This document shows, in pieces, positions 18,590 through 28,029 of a DNA stretch of 64,000 nt; position 1 is the first letter of the stretch; each line of letters opens with the position of its first letter. Below the pieces are notes generated by a model. That model saw only the letters and a list, made by a program, of their open reading frames with translations. It was not told the DNA's origin and made no database searches. Made by a program: the position numbers and the translations under genes. This DNA is from Centipeda flueggei ATCC 43531. Its GTDB lineage: Bacteria > Bacillota > Negativicutes > Selenomonadales > Selenomonadaceae. The stretch is taken from the NCBI RefSeq assembly GCF_000160695.1, contig NZ_GG694006.1:976336-1040335 (forward strand). The letters are read 5' to 3'.

Positions 18590-21500
18590 CCGATCCACTC
18601 CATCAATTCCCTCGCCTTGCGATGTGCAGGAGCCGTCGTCAGCGCCTGCATGAGATACTCACGTCCTGCGTCCGCATCGCCCATGCGCATGGCACAGAGC
18701 CCTGCCCCGTAGAGTGCCTCCGCGCCGCCCTGCTGCGCGCAGAGTTCCCATGCAGTACGCGCCTCCGCATCGCGTCCCGCCGTCATATAGGCATCGGCAG
18801 CGGCGTACAGCTCCTCGGCACCGTATGATGCCGCAGCGCGCAAAAAACGTTCGGCCTGATCCGTATCCGCATAGCGTACAAACGCCTCGCGCACGAGATG
18901 CAGCCCCTCCGTACTCTGCGGGCGCGGGACGGCATCCGGCTCATCATAATGCCGCCAGAACTCCTGTATCGCACGCGGCAGAAGGCTGCGCAGCCGTTCA
19001 TAGAGGCGCAGACGCCCTGCGTGCGTGGATTGTTCGAGACGGAGCAATACCTCGGGCATCTCCCGTACGTCTCCCGCAAGCGCTCCAACAATATGCTGCC
19101 CCAGTTCCACGGGCGCATCCGAACGCATCCACTGATAGGGCAGAGGCTCTGGAAACTCCGTGCCCGTCTCCTGCTGATACGCATCACGTGCCGCCTCACC
19201 CAAATGCAGCCAGCCGTAACTGTCAGCAAAACGGATAAGATAAGAAAGGACTTCGCGATCCCTGCCGAGCCGCTCCCGCAGTGCTGTGAGCAGCGCGCCC
19301 GTATCCATACCGCGATGCAGTTCCATAAAGGCATCCAGGGTCTCCTCACGCGCCGTCCCAAGAGAGAATGCACGTGAAAGTTCTTCCGCTGCTGCCGCAC
19401 GTTCCCCTGCGGCGGCAAGAAGACGCGCACGCGCTGCGGATACCGTCCCTGCCCATGCAGAAAATGCCGACGCCTCGCCTTCTGTCTCCTCGGGCTGGTC
19501 ATAGAGCTCCATCGCACGCGTCAGTTCCGATAATGCCGCCTCTCCGGCAGCATCCAAAAGCAGTCCAAGCCGCCCATGAAAATCCGGCAGGTGCGGGAAG
19601 GCCTCACATGCTGTGCGTGCCGCTGCGATCTGCTCGGCAAGCGGCGTGTTTTCCTTCTCCATCACATCAAGCAGAAGGTGATGCAGATGACTCTGTGCAC
19701 CAACCGATATGACATGATCTTCCCGTGCGGCACGTGCATAGAGCAGTGCCGCCGCATACTGTCCGAGGCCATAGTAAGTATCGGCAAGGTAACGATAATC
19801 CCCGGGGCGGATTCCCTCCTCGCTGATGCGCCGCTCCATCAAGGCAAGATTGCGCACGTGCTTCGCGTACATCCGCCCTGTCGAGTACCCCACATGACGG
19901 ATGGAAAGGGCGGCGATTTCATGATAGATCTGTGGCTCACCGTTCTTCTTCCGCAGTGCCTCATGCACCCTTCCCTCGTAGAAAAGCCCACGGCCCATCC
20001 GCAGGAGGCGGATGTGCGGCGCACGCCCGATCTCATGGTCATCATCATCCTCATCCACATGCACAATCGGCAGAAGGACAGCATCTTTATGCGGCATCAC
20101 GACATCCATCATGGCAAGATAGGACCGCAGTTCCGACGGATCGAAGAAACTCTCATCCGCATCGAGCACCGCGGCCCAGTCAGCATCCACGTGCGCAAGA
20201 GAAGCATTTCGTGCGGCGGCAAAATCGTCCTGCCACGTGAAATCATAAACTCTTGCCCCTGCACGTTCCGCCAGTGCCCGCATGCCGTCTGTCGACCCGG
20301 TATCAATCACGATGCATTCATCTGCATAGGCCGCGGCATTTTCAAGCCAGCGCTCCATATCCTGACGGTCATTGCGTGCAAAGACGCATGCTGCAATGCG
20401 GATCTCATGTGTGTGGGCATCGATACGCTGCCAGATCTCCGCACGGCGCTGCAGCTCCGCTCTCATCTCATCCGTAAAAAGGGACTGCTCCGTTCCCGTG
20501 GGGGACGCCAGCTCCAGTGCTGGTGCAGCTGCCTCAACTGCCGCGCCGTAACGATGAAATGCAGCAAGAGCCTCCGCATACTCCGCATGCATCTCGGGCA
20601 GCTCCGGGAATGCCTTCACTGCCTTCTCTGCAATATCGAGGTAGTTATCCCGCCGCATTGGCTGCATCCCATAGATACGCAGCAGAATACGCCAGCAGCG
20701 GCTCGCATAGACGACACTGCGCCGTCCGAGTGCCACATCTTTGCGTGCGTAGTACTCCGCATGATGAACATCACCCAGATTGTCATAAGTCTCCGCGAGA
20801 TAGCCCCAAATCCGCTCCGGCTCCTTTGTCTCAGCGAGCTCTGCCAGCAGAATGCGCAGATTGCGTTCTCCTTTCTCACGTGTAAGCACGGCAGAGTACC
20901 CCGTGTGCACGAGAGTCAAAAGATTCGGAGCGACCGTATTTGCCTTCGGTGCTGCACCATCCGCATCACGCAGCTCTTCATGAATGTGCCCGATGTAGTG
21001 TCGCCCTGCACGGCGGCGGAAAATCCGCGGCGCATAAGAGTCAAGCAGTGTTTCACCCGTCATCTCATCAATATTGTGCCAGGGAACGAGAAGCACCTCA
21101 CCGTCATCCGCGTCAGCCATCTCGATCGCCGTGCGAAGATTCCCCCGCGTCTCCGCGGAGAAATATTCATCTGCATCGATGAATATGACCCAATCGCCCG
21201 TCACGTGGGAAAGTGCCGCGTTGCGCGCCGCAGCAAAGTCATCTGTCCATGCTGCTTCGTACACAGCCGCTCCATAGGATTTCGCTGCAGCTACGGTATC
21301 ATCGCGCGACCCCGTATCGACAACAATAAGCTCATCCACGGCAGCCTTCAGGCTCTCGATTGATTTTTTCAGATGTACGGCATCATCGCGCACAATATAG
21401 CAGGCACTGATGCGAATATCCTCTCCGATTTCATCAGAAGTTCCCTGCATATATGCCCTTTCTCTCTCCTGCCATGACTTTGCTTGTACTTCATCCCCCA

Positions 21501-22500
21501 GATGCATATAGATCTGAGCGAGACGCGCCGCCACTCGCGCGGCCACCATGGAGTTAAAGAAGCTCGAATCGTGAAGTTCTGAAAAACCATGATCAAATTT
21601 ATCCAGTGCTGTCATCAGGCTCTCTGCTGCCTCAGGATATCGTGACAGTCCGCAGAGGATCATCCCGCGCTGCGCATAAAAATCGGGAAGATCCGGATAC
21701 TTCGCAAGAGCCTCGTCGGCAAGAGCAAGCATTTGCAAATCAGAATAGTGCAGTGCACGCATCGACTCAAGCATCTGATGATAGATCTTGCTCCCTGCGC
21801 CAACAAGGATGACATCGCTTTCCAGCACCCTGTGCGACAGGGAAAGAACACGCGGATAATCCTGCAGTCCGAAATAGCAGTCCGCAAGATAAGCATCGTG
21901 CATCGTCGTATGCCCATGCCGCGCCGCATCCTCCTCCAGCATGGCAATATTGCGTTTTATCTTCTCCGGTCCGCGTTCTGAAAGATATCCCGTATGCCCA
22001 AGAGAAAGCTCCTCGTCTGCATAGACGAGAATTTGCTCCTCCCCGTCGTCACGCAGCGGCTGTTCATGAATCATTCCCTCGTAGTGCATCCCCGGCATTC
22101 GAAAAATACGCGGGGATCTCTCGTAATGTGCATCTTGTCCAGAAGCACTCCAATAACTGTATAGACCGACCATGGCGATATCCCACTGTGTATAACCATG
22201 AACAATCTCTGTGATCGCCGAACGTACATTACGCGGATGAAGAAAATATTCATCTGCGTCCAAAAAAATAACGATATTTCCCGTTACATGCTGCAGCGCC
22301 TCATTGCGGGCAAGCGAGAAATCGTTCTGCCATGCGAAGTCATGGACTTCGGCCGAAAACTCTGCGCACACATCCCGCACCACAGGACTCCCGGCTGTCG
22401 ATACAACGATGATTTCATCTGCCGCAGCTCGTACAGAGGCAAGAGAGCGACGCAGTTCCTCCGCCTCGTCCTTGACAATATAGCACGCAGATACCCTCAT
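18586..22500 (-). CDS. Triple-module GT2/TPR glycosyltransferase
   Basis: 1304 aa, first gene of the operon. Three GT2 domains follow one another, each with TPR-like helices: module 1 about 1-360 ([26 protein letters not shown]), module 2 about 362-699 ([19 protein letters not shown]), module 3 about 700-1040 ([20 protein letters not shown]), then a C-terminal TPR-like region. Each keeps a DxD-type motif. The start at 22500 has a strong GAGGGGGG ribosome site and matches the start of the other modules. The open frame continuing upstream into the flagellin gene is a shadow. A sigma-A type promoter lies 25 bp upstream. Confidence 0.87.
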   Translation of the reverse strand: MRVSACYIVKDEAEELRRSLASVRAAADEIIVVSTAGSPVVRDVCAEFSAEVHDFAWQNDFSLARNEALQHVTGNIVIFLDADEYFLHPRNVRSAITEIVHGYTQWDIAMVGLYSYWSASGQDAHYERSPRIFRMPGMHYEGMIHEQPLRDDGEEQILVYADEELSLGHTGYLSERGPEKIKRNIAMLEEDAARHGHTTMHDAYLADCYFGLQDYPRVLSLSHRVLESDVILVGAGSKIYHQMLESMRALHYSDLQMLALADEALAKYPDLPDFYAQRGMILCGLSRYPEAAESLMTALDKFDHGFSELHDSSFFNSMVAARVAARLAQIYMHLGDEVQAKSWQERERAYMQGTSDEIGEDIRISACYIVRDDAVHLKKSIESLKAAVDELIVVDTGSRDDTVAAAKSYGAAVYEAAWTDDFAAARNAALSHVTGDWVIFIDADEYFSAETRGNLRTAIEMADADDGEVLLVPWHNIDEMTGETLLDSYAPRIFRRRAGRHYIGHIHEELRDADGAAPKANTVAPNLLTLVHTGYSAVLTREKGERNLRILLAELAETKEPERIWGYLAETYDNLGDVHHAEYYARKDVALGRRSVVYASRCWRILLRIYGMQPMRRDNYLDIAEKAVKAFPELPEMHAEYAEALAAFHRYGAAVEAAAPALELASPTGTEQSLFTDEMRAELQRRAEIWQRIDAHTHEIRIAACVFARNDRQDMERWLENAAAYADECIVIDTGSTDGMRALAERAGARVYDFTWQDDFAAARNASLAHVDADWAAVLDADESFFDPSELRSYLAMMDVVMPHKDAVLLPIVHVDEDDDDHEIGRAPHIRLLRMGRGLFYEGRVHEALRKKNGEPQIYHEIAALSIRHVGYSTGRMYAKHVRNLALMERRISEEGIRPGDYRYLADTYYGLGQYAAALLYARAAREDHVISVGAQSHLHHLLLDVMEKENTPLAEQIAAARTACEAFPHLPDFHGRLGLLLDAAGEAALSELTRAMELYDQPEETEGEASAFSAWAGTVSAARARLLAAAGERAAAAEELSRAFSLGTAREETLDAFMELHRGMDTGALLTALRERLGRDREVLSYLIRFADSYGWLHLGEAARDAYQQETGTEFPEPLPYQWMRSDAPVELGQHIVGALAGDVREMPEVLLRLEQSTHAGRLRLYERLRSLLPRAIQEFWRHYDEPDAVPRPQSTEGLHLVREAFVRYADTDQAERFLRAAASYGAEELYAAADAYMTAGRDAEARTAWELCAQQGGAEALYGAGLCAMRMGDADAGREYLMQALTTAPAHRKARELMEWIG

Positions 22501-22524
22501 GCAGCCCCCCCTCTCTTTGCTCTC

Positions 22525-22553
22525 ATTATAAGCGATAGAAACGTTTTTGGCAA
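22525..22553 (-). promoter_or_regulatory. Sigma-A type promoter of the glycosyltransferase operon
   Basis: Minus strand TTGCCA, 17 nt, TATAAT, partly overlapping the T-tail of the flagellin terminator. It would give a leader of about 19 nt before the start at 22500. Confidence 0.75.
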
Positions 22554-22583
22554 AAAAAGAACCCCTCCCCGAGGGGAGGGATT
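22552..22583 (-). terminator. Flagellin terminator
   Basis: CCCTCCCC and GGGGAGGG form a GC-rich stem followed on the minus strand by a long T-run, directly after the flagellin stop at 22614. Confidence 0.9.
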
Positions 22584-22613
22584 CCTGAATTCCGTATAAA
22601 TCGCCGCAGCGAA

Positions 22614-23939
22614 TTAGCGGAGGAGCGAAAGGACAGCGGAGCTGTTCTGGTTCGCCTGTGCGAGCATCGACTGAGCAGCCTGAAGAAGAACATTGTTCTT
22701 CGTGTACTCCGTCATCTCCTTTGCCATATCCGCATCGCGAATCGTGGACTCGGAGTTCTGGACGTTCTCGGAAGCCGTCGTGAGGTTGGAGCTCGTGTAA
22801 CGGAGACGTGTCTGAACAGCACCGATGTTGGCCTGCTCGTCGAGCGCCTTCTGGAGAGCAGAGTCGATCGAGTTGATCGCAGCGTTTGCCTTCTCCTGGG
22901 TCTGGACGCTGATGACGGAACCATCCGTGCCCTTCATGCCGAGTGCGAGCGAACGCATATCCGTCATGCTGACCTTGATCGCCTGGTTGGCTCTCACACC
23001 CGTCTGGAGAACGAGAGCGTTGTCCTCGGACTTGTTCTCTGCACGGATGCGCTCGTTGAACGCATCGAGTGCCGTGTTCGCCGTCTTGCGGAGAGCACCC
23101 GTGTTGTCCGTGATGCCGATCGTGAACGCCGAGATCTGGAACGTCGTACCAGCACCAGCAGCATTGACCGAGAGTGCCGTCTTGTTGTCCGCTGTGTAGA
23201 CGCTGTTGCCGGCCTTGTCGAAACCGATCCACGCGCCCTGCGTCGAGCCGCCGACGAGATCCGAGCCTTTCACGGAATCCGAGCCGTTGAACGCCGTCTT
23301 GCCGATAATGTCCGAAAGAGTGTTCGTGCCTACGGAGAAGGTCGTCGTGTAGGTCTTGCCCTGACGGACATAGGAAACCGTGACGTTATCCGTCGACTGG
23401 ATGTTGAGGCTTTCGTTCTGACGGCTCTGGAGTGCCGTCAGCGCAGAACCCCATGCCGCAGCCGTGCTCAGGGCGCTGTTCGACAGCGTCGTGCAGGTTG
23501 CCGTTCCGACGCTGTTGCGCGAACCATCAACGAGGTACTTGCCGTTGTACGTAGCAAGCGCATTGTCGTCGATCTGGTCAACCATCTGGTTGATCTCTTT
23601 CTGGATCGTGCGGCGATCCTCGTCCGTGTTCGTGTCGTTCGCGGCGTTGATTGCCTTTTCCTTCAGGGTCTTGAGGATCTCAACCGTGCTGGCGACAGCG
23701 CCCTCAGCGGTCTTCATCATGCTGTTGCCGTTCTGCGTGTTCTGGTTGTCCTGATCGAGCGAACGGATCTGGACGCGCATACGCTCGGAAATAGCATAGC
23801 CCGAAGCATCATCGCCGGCATCGTTGATCTTCATGCCCGAGGAGACCTTCTGAAGGCTCTTCGCAAGAGCCGACTGGTTCTTGTTCAGGATGTTGAGCGT
23901 GTTGACCGCCGACATGTTGTTCTTAACTACCATTGCCAT
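22614..23939 (-). CDS. fliC: Flagellin
   Basis: Filament subunit of 441 aa, exported by the flagellar type III system. The conserved N-terminus ([35 protein letters not shown]) forms D0/D1, and the C-terminus ends in the usual coiled coil ([17 protein letters not shown]). The middle (about 170-340) is variable and rich in Ser/Thr, a plausible O-glycosylation target for the operon immediately downstream. The start has a GGGAGG ribosome site. Expression appears to depend on a sigma-28 type promoter about 170 bp upstream and on a structured leader. The chaperone FliS and CsrA/FliW are encoded upstream. Confidence 0.96.
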   Translation of the reverse strand: MAMVVKNNMSAVNTLNILNKNQSALAKSLQKVSSGMKINDAGDDASGYAISERMRVQIRSLDQDNQNTQNGNSMMKTAEGAVASTVEILKTLKEKAINAANDTNTDEDRRTIQKEINQMVDQIDDNALATYNGKYLVDGSRNSVGTATCTTLSNSALSTAAAWGSALTALQSRQNESLNIQSTDNVTVSYVRQGKTYTTTFSVGTNTLSDIIGKTAFNGSDSVKGSDLVGGSTQGAWIGFDKAGNSVYTADNKTALSVNAAGAGTTFQISAFTIGITDNTGALRKTANTALDAFNERIRAENKSEDNALVLQTGVRANQAIKVSMTDMRSLALGMKGTDGSVISVQTQEKANAAINSIDSALQKALDEQANIGAVQTRLRYTSSNLTTASENVQNSESTIRDADMAKEMTEYTKNNVLLQAAQSMLAQANQNSSAVLSLLR

Positions 23940-23994
23940 GTGAAAATTCCTCCCTGGTGTGTTCCCGGCTATGCCGGAATCTTAACTTTTATGT

Positions 23995-24012
23995 GCGGAC
24001 ATCCATGCCCGC
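23995..24012 (-). promoter_or_regulatory. Candidate CsrA-binding hairpin in flagellin leader
   Basis: In the mRNA, GCGG and CCGC close a loop containing CAUGGAUGU, close to the CsrA consensus ACARGGAUGU with GGA in the loop. A second GGA lies in the ribosome site (AGGGAGGA) 40-50 nt downstream, the two-site layout known for the B. subtilis hag leader. Confidence 0.6.
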
Positions 24013-24043
24013 TGTATAATAAGCAAGTGACGCGTCTATCCTG

Positions 24044-24066
24044 GATGGCTGCTAGCTAGCCATCCA
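24044..24066 (-). promoter_or_regulatory. Strong hairpin in flagellin leader
   Basis: GGATGGCT and AGCCATCC form an 8-bp stem with a 7-nt loop, about 40 nt into the predicted transcript. Possible mRNA-stabilising or regulatory structure. An alternative pairing uses GGCTGC with GCAGCC. Confidence 0.5.
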
Positions 24067-24108
24067 TGGCAGCCGCACCGCTTGCATATTACCCTGTTAC
24101 ATATAATA

Positions 24109-24135
24109 TATCGTCCAAACGGGGACGTTCTTAAG
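24109..24135 (-). promoter_or_regulatory. Sigma-28 type promoter of flagellin
   Basis: Minus strand TTAA, 15 nt, GACGATAT, close to the sigma-28 consensus TAAA-N15-GCCGATAA. It fits the presence of flgM (anti-sigma-28) in the same cluster. Confidence 0.65.
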
Positions 24136-24203
24136 TGGTTTTCATAAAATAGTTTACTTTTTTTCTGCCGTCTTGTCAAGAGGCAGAAGAAAAGCATTTT
24201 ATC

Positions 24204-24367
24204 TTAAGGAATCACGAATAAACGCAGCTCCATCATCTTGACGCATCTTCTTTGCCCGCACTTTGGCAGGAAATCCTCCGCAGAGCATCAGGCTGCGCCC
24301 GGTTCTTCCCCTTGTTCAGGCGAAACATCTGCGCCAATCCAAGAGACTTTTATTGGTGCCCCCTTAA
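24204..24367. repeat. MITE-like palindromic repeat, copy 1
   Basis: About 164 bp, from TTAAGGAATCACGAATAAA to a mirrored end TTTTATTGGTGCCCCCTTAA. It shares its order of internal blocks (CGCATCTTCTTTGCCCGCAC, then TTCTTCCCC, ATCTGCGCCAA) with the copy at 56250. It overlaps the stop codon of the FliT-like gene and sits just upstream of the flagellin promoter. Confidence 0.7.
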
Positions 24368-24708
24368 TGCCGTCGATTGAGATTCCCGCCCACAGGGCTG
24401 ACATCTCCCATATCGTAACTGTGGACAGCAGCATTGCGGCGGCGCGAGCGGTTCAGCCAGGCGCGGGCCTTGTACTGGATCTGCATCTCGAGCGGACGAA
24501 GTTCCGCATCAAGTGCGGCAAAATCCGTACTGCCCCGATAGGGATCCGACGGGAGCGCCTGCAGCATCTCGACTACCTGCCCACGCTGATCGACGAGCGC
24601 GAGGAAGGTATCGACCTCCTCCTCATCGATGAACTTCATAAGCTCATGGGTCAGCATGCGGTACTTTTCCCAGAGGGAACGCGCCTCTTCGTAGACGTTA
24701 TCCGGCAT
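24364..24708 (-). CDS. FliT-like small flagellar protein
   Basis: 114 aa, mostly helical and charged (VYEEARSLWEKYRMLTHELMKFIDEEE), directly after fliS with an 11-bp overlap. Size, helix content and position fit FliT-type export chaperones, which bind FliD; sequence similarity cannot be judged by eye. The stop codon lies inside the terminal repeat of the MITE-like element, so the last residues (after SYDMGDVSP) may have been changed by its insertion. Confidence 0.6.
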   Translation of the reverse strand: MPDNVYEEARSLWEKYRMLTHELMKFIDEEEVDTFLALVDQRGQVVEMLQALPSDPYRGSTDFAALDAELRPLEMQIQYKARAWLNRSRRRNAAVHSYDMGDVSPVGGNLNRRH

Positions 24709-25114
24709 AGACGCCGCTCCCTTCTGTTCCCTGCCGGCCCTTTTCCTCCCGCGCCTTTTTCATCGCCTGTGCCCACGCATCGCGAAGCTCGGTGATGATG
24801 TCCGTTGCCTCCTTGATCGCGTCGAAATTGTTGTCGAGATTTCCCTCGACCAGACGGTCATAGGCATAGTTGTAGAGGGGCATAAGCTGGTGCGAGATCT
24901 CATAGTCCATATTCAGCGTAACGCGGAACTCGGAGATGATGTTCTGTGCCTTCTGGAGCGATATGTTCGCCGCCTCATAGTTCTTCTCTGCAAGTGCATC
25001 GCTGCCCTCCTTGATGAACTTCAGACAGCCATTGTAGAGCATAAGAGTCAGCGCCTCGGGCGTTGCCGTAAGGATCTGCTGCTTCTTATAGGCCTCCGCG
25101 GCACTGTTTACCAT
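24698..25114 (-). CDS. fliS: Flagellin export chaperone FliS
   Basis: Cytoplasmic four-helix chaperone of 138 aa that binds the C-terminal helix of flagellin and prevents early polymerisation. The family N-terminus is clear (AAEAYKKQQILTATPEALTL, MLYNGCLKFI), as is the LMPLYNYAYDRLVEGN motif. The C-terminal tail (REEKGRQGTEGSG) is poorly conserved. It lies between fliD and the FliT-like gene, in the usual order. Confidence 0.95.
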   Translation of the reverse strand: MVNSAAEAYKKQQILTATPEALTLMLYNGCLKFIKEGSDALAEKNYEAANISLQKAQNIISEFRVTLNMDYEISHQLMPLYNYAYDRLVEGNLDNNFDAIKEATDIITELRDAWAQAMKKAREEKGRQGTEGSGVYAG

Positions 25115-25135
25115 GTGAGAATCCCCCCTATAGCG

Positions 25136-26779
25136 TTACTGTCTGGAGAAGAAGCCAAACTGCGTGGAAAGGCGCGAGATTGCTTCCTCCATCGCGTTGT
25201 ATTTTTTGTAAAGCTGGTTCTCAAAGGAGCTCATGAGCTTCTTGAAATCGCTCATCTGCTTCTCATATTCTTGGATGAGCTTACCGAGCTCACTGCGGTC
25301 GGACTTGTCCGCCGTCATGCCCGCGTGGCTCTTGAGCGACTCCATGCGCTTGCCGAGCCGCTCAGAAAGGCGGGTCGCAACACCATTGTCACTATAATTG
25401 TCATCCTCGTCCGTATGGGAAAAAATCTGTTTGACCGCATCCGGCTCTGCGGCAATCGCATTGCGCAGCTTCGTCTCGTCGAGCTTCAGATGCCCGCTCT
25501 GATCCTTTGAGGTAATGCCGATCGATGCGAGGTTGTTGTAGCGTCCCGGCGCCGAGCCGACGCGGTTCGTCACGGCATCACGCATGTCGCTGATGATTGA
25601 ACGGACATAGTCGTTGCGGTAGAGCAGTCCGGCCTTGGCACGCTCGTTCCACTTGTCGACCTGTTCACGCGACATCCCGGCCTCCTGCTCCTTCGTCAGA
25701 ACGCCGTAGTCCGGATACTTATTGTTGTTATAGCGTCCATGAAGATCATCGAGGAGCTTATTGTAATCCTCGACAAATTTCTTGACGTTCTCAACGAGTT
25801 TTTCCTGATCCTGTGCGATCGTAACCTGTGCCGGCGTCCCTACAGGCGTTGCTTTCTTAAAGGTGTAAGTGACGCCGTTGACCTGCAGCTTATTGTCCTG
25901 CAGATTCGTATACGTACGTCCATCGACCTTGACACTCGCATTCGTGCCCGCTGCCTCAAGCTTGGCCGTCGTGCCCGAAATCGTAAATGAAAGCGGTGCG
26001 CTGATGGTGCCGCCGCTGACCTGCCCGAGCTTCAAGTTGTTGAGCAGCGCTGTCGTGTACGTTGCCGAGGACGCCCCCGTATCCATGGAGAGACTGACCT
26101 TGTTGTTGGTGCCCGACTGCGTATTCACGATGGAAAATGCATCGGACACGGCATCGTAGCTCGCCGTTATGTTGAGCGCCGATTTCTTGCCGTCGCTGCC
26201 AATAAAGCGTGCATTGTTGATGCGCGTCGCAAGATCATTGAGCGTGAGATTCTTTGTGAATACCTCCTCCGCCGTAAACTTGATCTCCGTCGTGCCCGTC
26301 CCGTTTGAAAGTTTGAAGCTGAGCGCCGTATCGGTGCTCGTCATGCCTGCCGGCATCGTGCCGCCCGCAAAGGCAATATCCTTCAGTGCGACGCTCGTGG
26401 GAGCTGCCGTGTTTGTACGTGCCACCTTCTGCCCCGACGTCGTCATCAAATAGGCATTTGATGCTGCCTGTGTGACTTCAACGGTATGCGACATCACGCC
26501 GGCATTTGCATTTGCCGTTGCCGTCACAGCATCTGAGAGGGAACTTGTCGCCGTCATTGGCTTTGTCTTCGAGCTCAGGCGCATATCTGACATATTGCTG
26601 CGGAATGCATTCACCTCGCTGTATACGTCAGCAAACGCTTCCTTGCGCCACTCCGTCTCTACTTCCTTCTTATAGATGCGGTCATATTTCTTCTGCTCGG
26701 ACATCATGCCGACCTTGACCAGCGACTCTACATCAATCCCCGAACCCGAAAGTCCGTAAATGCCTCTTGCTCCTGCCAT
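25136..26779 (-). CDS. fliD: Flagellar filament cap FliD (HAP2)
   Basis: 547-aa cap protein that sits at the filament tip and guides flagellin assembly. The N-terminal motif (GIYGLSGSGIDVESLVKVGM) and the C-terminal coiled-coil (YEKQMSDFKKLMSSFENQLY, then KYNAMEEAIS) are typical FliD_N and FliD_C features. The central part is Thr/Ala/Ser-rich and variable. It is followed by fliS 21 bp later and preceded by flaG 18 bp away, so the three form one transcript. Confidence 0.95.
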   Translation of the reverse strand: MAGARGIYGLSGSGIDVESLVKVGMMSEQKKYDRIYKKEVETEWRKEAFADVYSEVNAFRSNMSDMRLSSKTKPMTATSSLSDAVTATANANAGVMSHTVEVTQAASNAYLMTTSGQKVARTNTAAPTSVALKDIAFAGGTMPAGMTSTDTALSFKLSNGTGTTEIKFTAEEVFTKNLTLNDLATRINNARFIGSDGKKSALNITASYDAVSDAFSIVNTQSGTNNKVSLSMDTGASSATYTTALLNNLKLGQVSGGTISAPLSFTISGTTAKLEAAGTNASVKVDGRTYTNLQDNKLQVNGVTYTFKKATPVGTPAQVTIAQDQEKLVENVKKFVEDYNKLLDDLHGRYNNNKYPDYGVLTKEQEAGMSREQVDKWNERAKAGLLYRNDYVRSIISDMRDAVTNRVGSAPGRYNNLASIGITSKDQSGHLKLDETKLRNAIAAEPDAVKQIFSHTDEDDNYSDNGVATRLSERLGKRMESLKSHAGMTADKSDRSELGKLIQEYEKQMSDFKKLMSSFENQLYKKYNAMEEAISRLSTQFGFFSRQ

Positions 26780-26797
26780 AATTTCCTCCTTATCGCC

Positions 26798-27211
26798 TTA
26801 TGCCATCTTGTCCAGGAATGCGCCGATCCAATCACGCGCCTTGATCATGTGATCAATCATGGACGCGGCAGGAATCTCGCGCAGCAGTTCCCCCGTCTTC
26901 TTGTCCAGCATACGCACCGACATGACGTTGACCTCTTTGTGGTACTGGAAATTGAGGTTCACATCAATACGGCGCATGATCTCGTTGAGCTGCTTCGTAA
27001 TGTATGCCGCCTGAGCCTCGGAGACCGGCTTCTGCTTCTCTCGCGCGTCATCATTCTCCTGCCGTGCCTGCTGCACGGCGTCGGATGCAGAGGCCGGCAG
27101 AGACTCACCGCCCCTGCCGGCCGGCAATGGCTGGGGCACATCGCTTCCATCCTGCATGCTGTTGACGGCAAACGCCGCCACCATATAATCCTGAACACTT
27201 GCTACTGCCAT
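26798..27211 (-). CDS. flaG: FlaG family protein
   Basis: 137 aa. The conserved C-terminal half (LNFQYHKEVNVMSVRMLDKK, TGELLREIPAASMIDHM) defines the FlaG family, which influences filament length. The N-terminal half is low-complexity. The ribosome site GGAGGG stands 11 bp before the ATG. First gene after the csrA-flaG gap and probably cotranscribed with fliD. Confidence 0.9.
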   Translation of the reverse strand: MAVASVQDYMVAAFAVNSMQDGSDVPQPLPAGRGGESLPASASDAVQQARQENDDAREKQKPVSEAQAAYITKQLNEIMRRIDVNLNFQYHKEVNVMSVRMLDKKTGELLREIPAASMIDHMIKARDWIGAFLDKMA

Positions 27212-27346
27212 AAGGCATCATCCCTCCATGTGTGTAGGGAGTGCATCCTGCGCTCCCTTTATCCTTCCTTGAAATTGGTTGGTTATGCCGACAAGTCCAT
27301 CCGTATTATTTTTGTACGGATTGTATTGGCTCGGCAATGCCTGTAT

Positions 27347-27571
27347 TTATGATAAATGCTTGGGCAATGCACTGAGGTCAATCGACTGCGGCGCTGCCGC
27401 ACGCTGGTTCTCCTCCTGTATTGCCCGGTAGATTTCACCGCGATATATCTTGACGCTGCGCGGCGCATCGATGGCAATGCGCACATTGTCGCCCTGAACC
27501 TCCACAATGTTGACAACGATGTTGTCGCCGATCATGATCTGTTGTCTTGGTTTCCGTGTGAGTACGAGCAT
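27347..27571 (-). CDS. csrA: Carbon storage regulator CsrA
   Basis: RNA-binding dimer of 74 aa that blocks translation by covering GGA motifs at ribosome sites. The MLVLTRKPRQQIMIGDNI start and VRIAIDAPRSVKIYRGEIY core are canonical. The C-terminal tail is longer than in E. coli, which in FliW-containing bacteria is the FliW contact region. Its start overlaps the fliW stop by one base, so the pair is translationally coupled. A likely target is the flagellin leader. Confidence 0.97.
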   Translation of the reverse strand: MLVLTRKPRQQIMIGDNIVVNIVEVQGDNVRIAIDAPRSVKIYRGEIYRAIQEENQRAAAPQSIDLSALPKHLS

Positions 27572-28017
27572 TACTTTTCCTCCGGATCTGCAGGAAACAG
27601 GCGATGCTTCGTCGTATACGGGCTGCGGTCGAGCACAATCTGCTTTCCCTTGCGGGTTTTGGCATTGATGACGATCGGTGCGATGAGGTTCGCCGTCAAA
27701 TCGCGAATCTCTTTGCCCGAGAGGGTCAGTACCGTATAGATCAGCACATCGTCAGGCGAGGTGAGCTCGAGCTCCCGCTCCACATCGTCATCAATGGTGA
27801 ACTCGTAGTCCGGAAAAAACGTGAGCGGCATCGTCATCAAGAAGGCGAGATCCGGCGTCTTCACCGACTGGAGAAAGACATAGGTTCCATCCTCGCCATA
27901 CGGAATGATGAGGAACTCATGCTCCTCCTCAAATGCGGGAATCCCCGCCGAAAAATGGATGACCGCATCATCCTCCACATCGATCTCACCGAAGCGGCTG
28001 GTCATAATTTTCTTCAT
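27571..28017 (-). CDS. fliW: Flagellar assembly factor FliW
   Basis: 148-aa protein that binds flagellin or CsrA. When flagellin is secreted, FliW is freed and sequesters CsrA, relieving repression of flagellin mRNA. Family motifs are visible (SRFGEIDVEDDAVIHFSAGI, FLIIPYGED, LTANLIAPIVIN). It is located directly before csrA as in B. subtilis. Confidence 0.96.
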   Translation of the reverse strand: MKKIMTSRFGEIDVEDDAVIHFSAGIPAFEEEHEFLIIPYGEDGTYVFLQSVKTPDLAFLMTMPLTFFPDYEFTIDDDVERELELTSPDDVLIYTVLTLSGKEIRDLTANLIAPIVINAKTRKGKQIVLDRSPYTTKHRLFPADPEEK

Positions 28018-28029
28018 CAGAGACTCCTG

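Noticed and set aside
19576-21363. Plus-strand open frame of 595 codons opposite the triple GT2 gene
   Set aside because: It is the antisense of a strongly supported coding gene with repeated GT2 motifs; its translation is rich in Cys, His and Arg and shows no domain. Long antisense frames are common in GC-rich genes.
22501-23232. N-terminal extension of the triple GT2 protein into the flagellin gene
   Set aside because: The frame is open, but the translation there is low-complexity, it crosses the flagellin terminator, and a strong ribosome site and family-like start lie at 22500.
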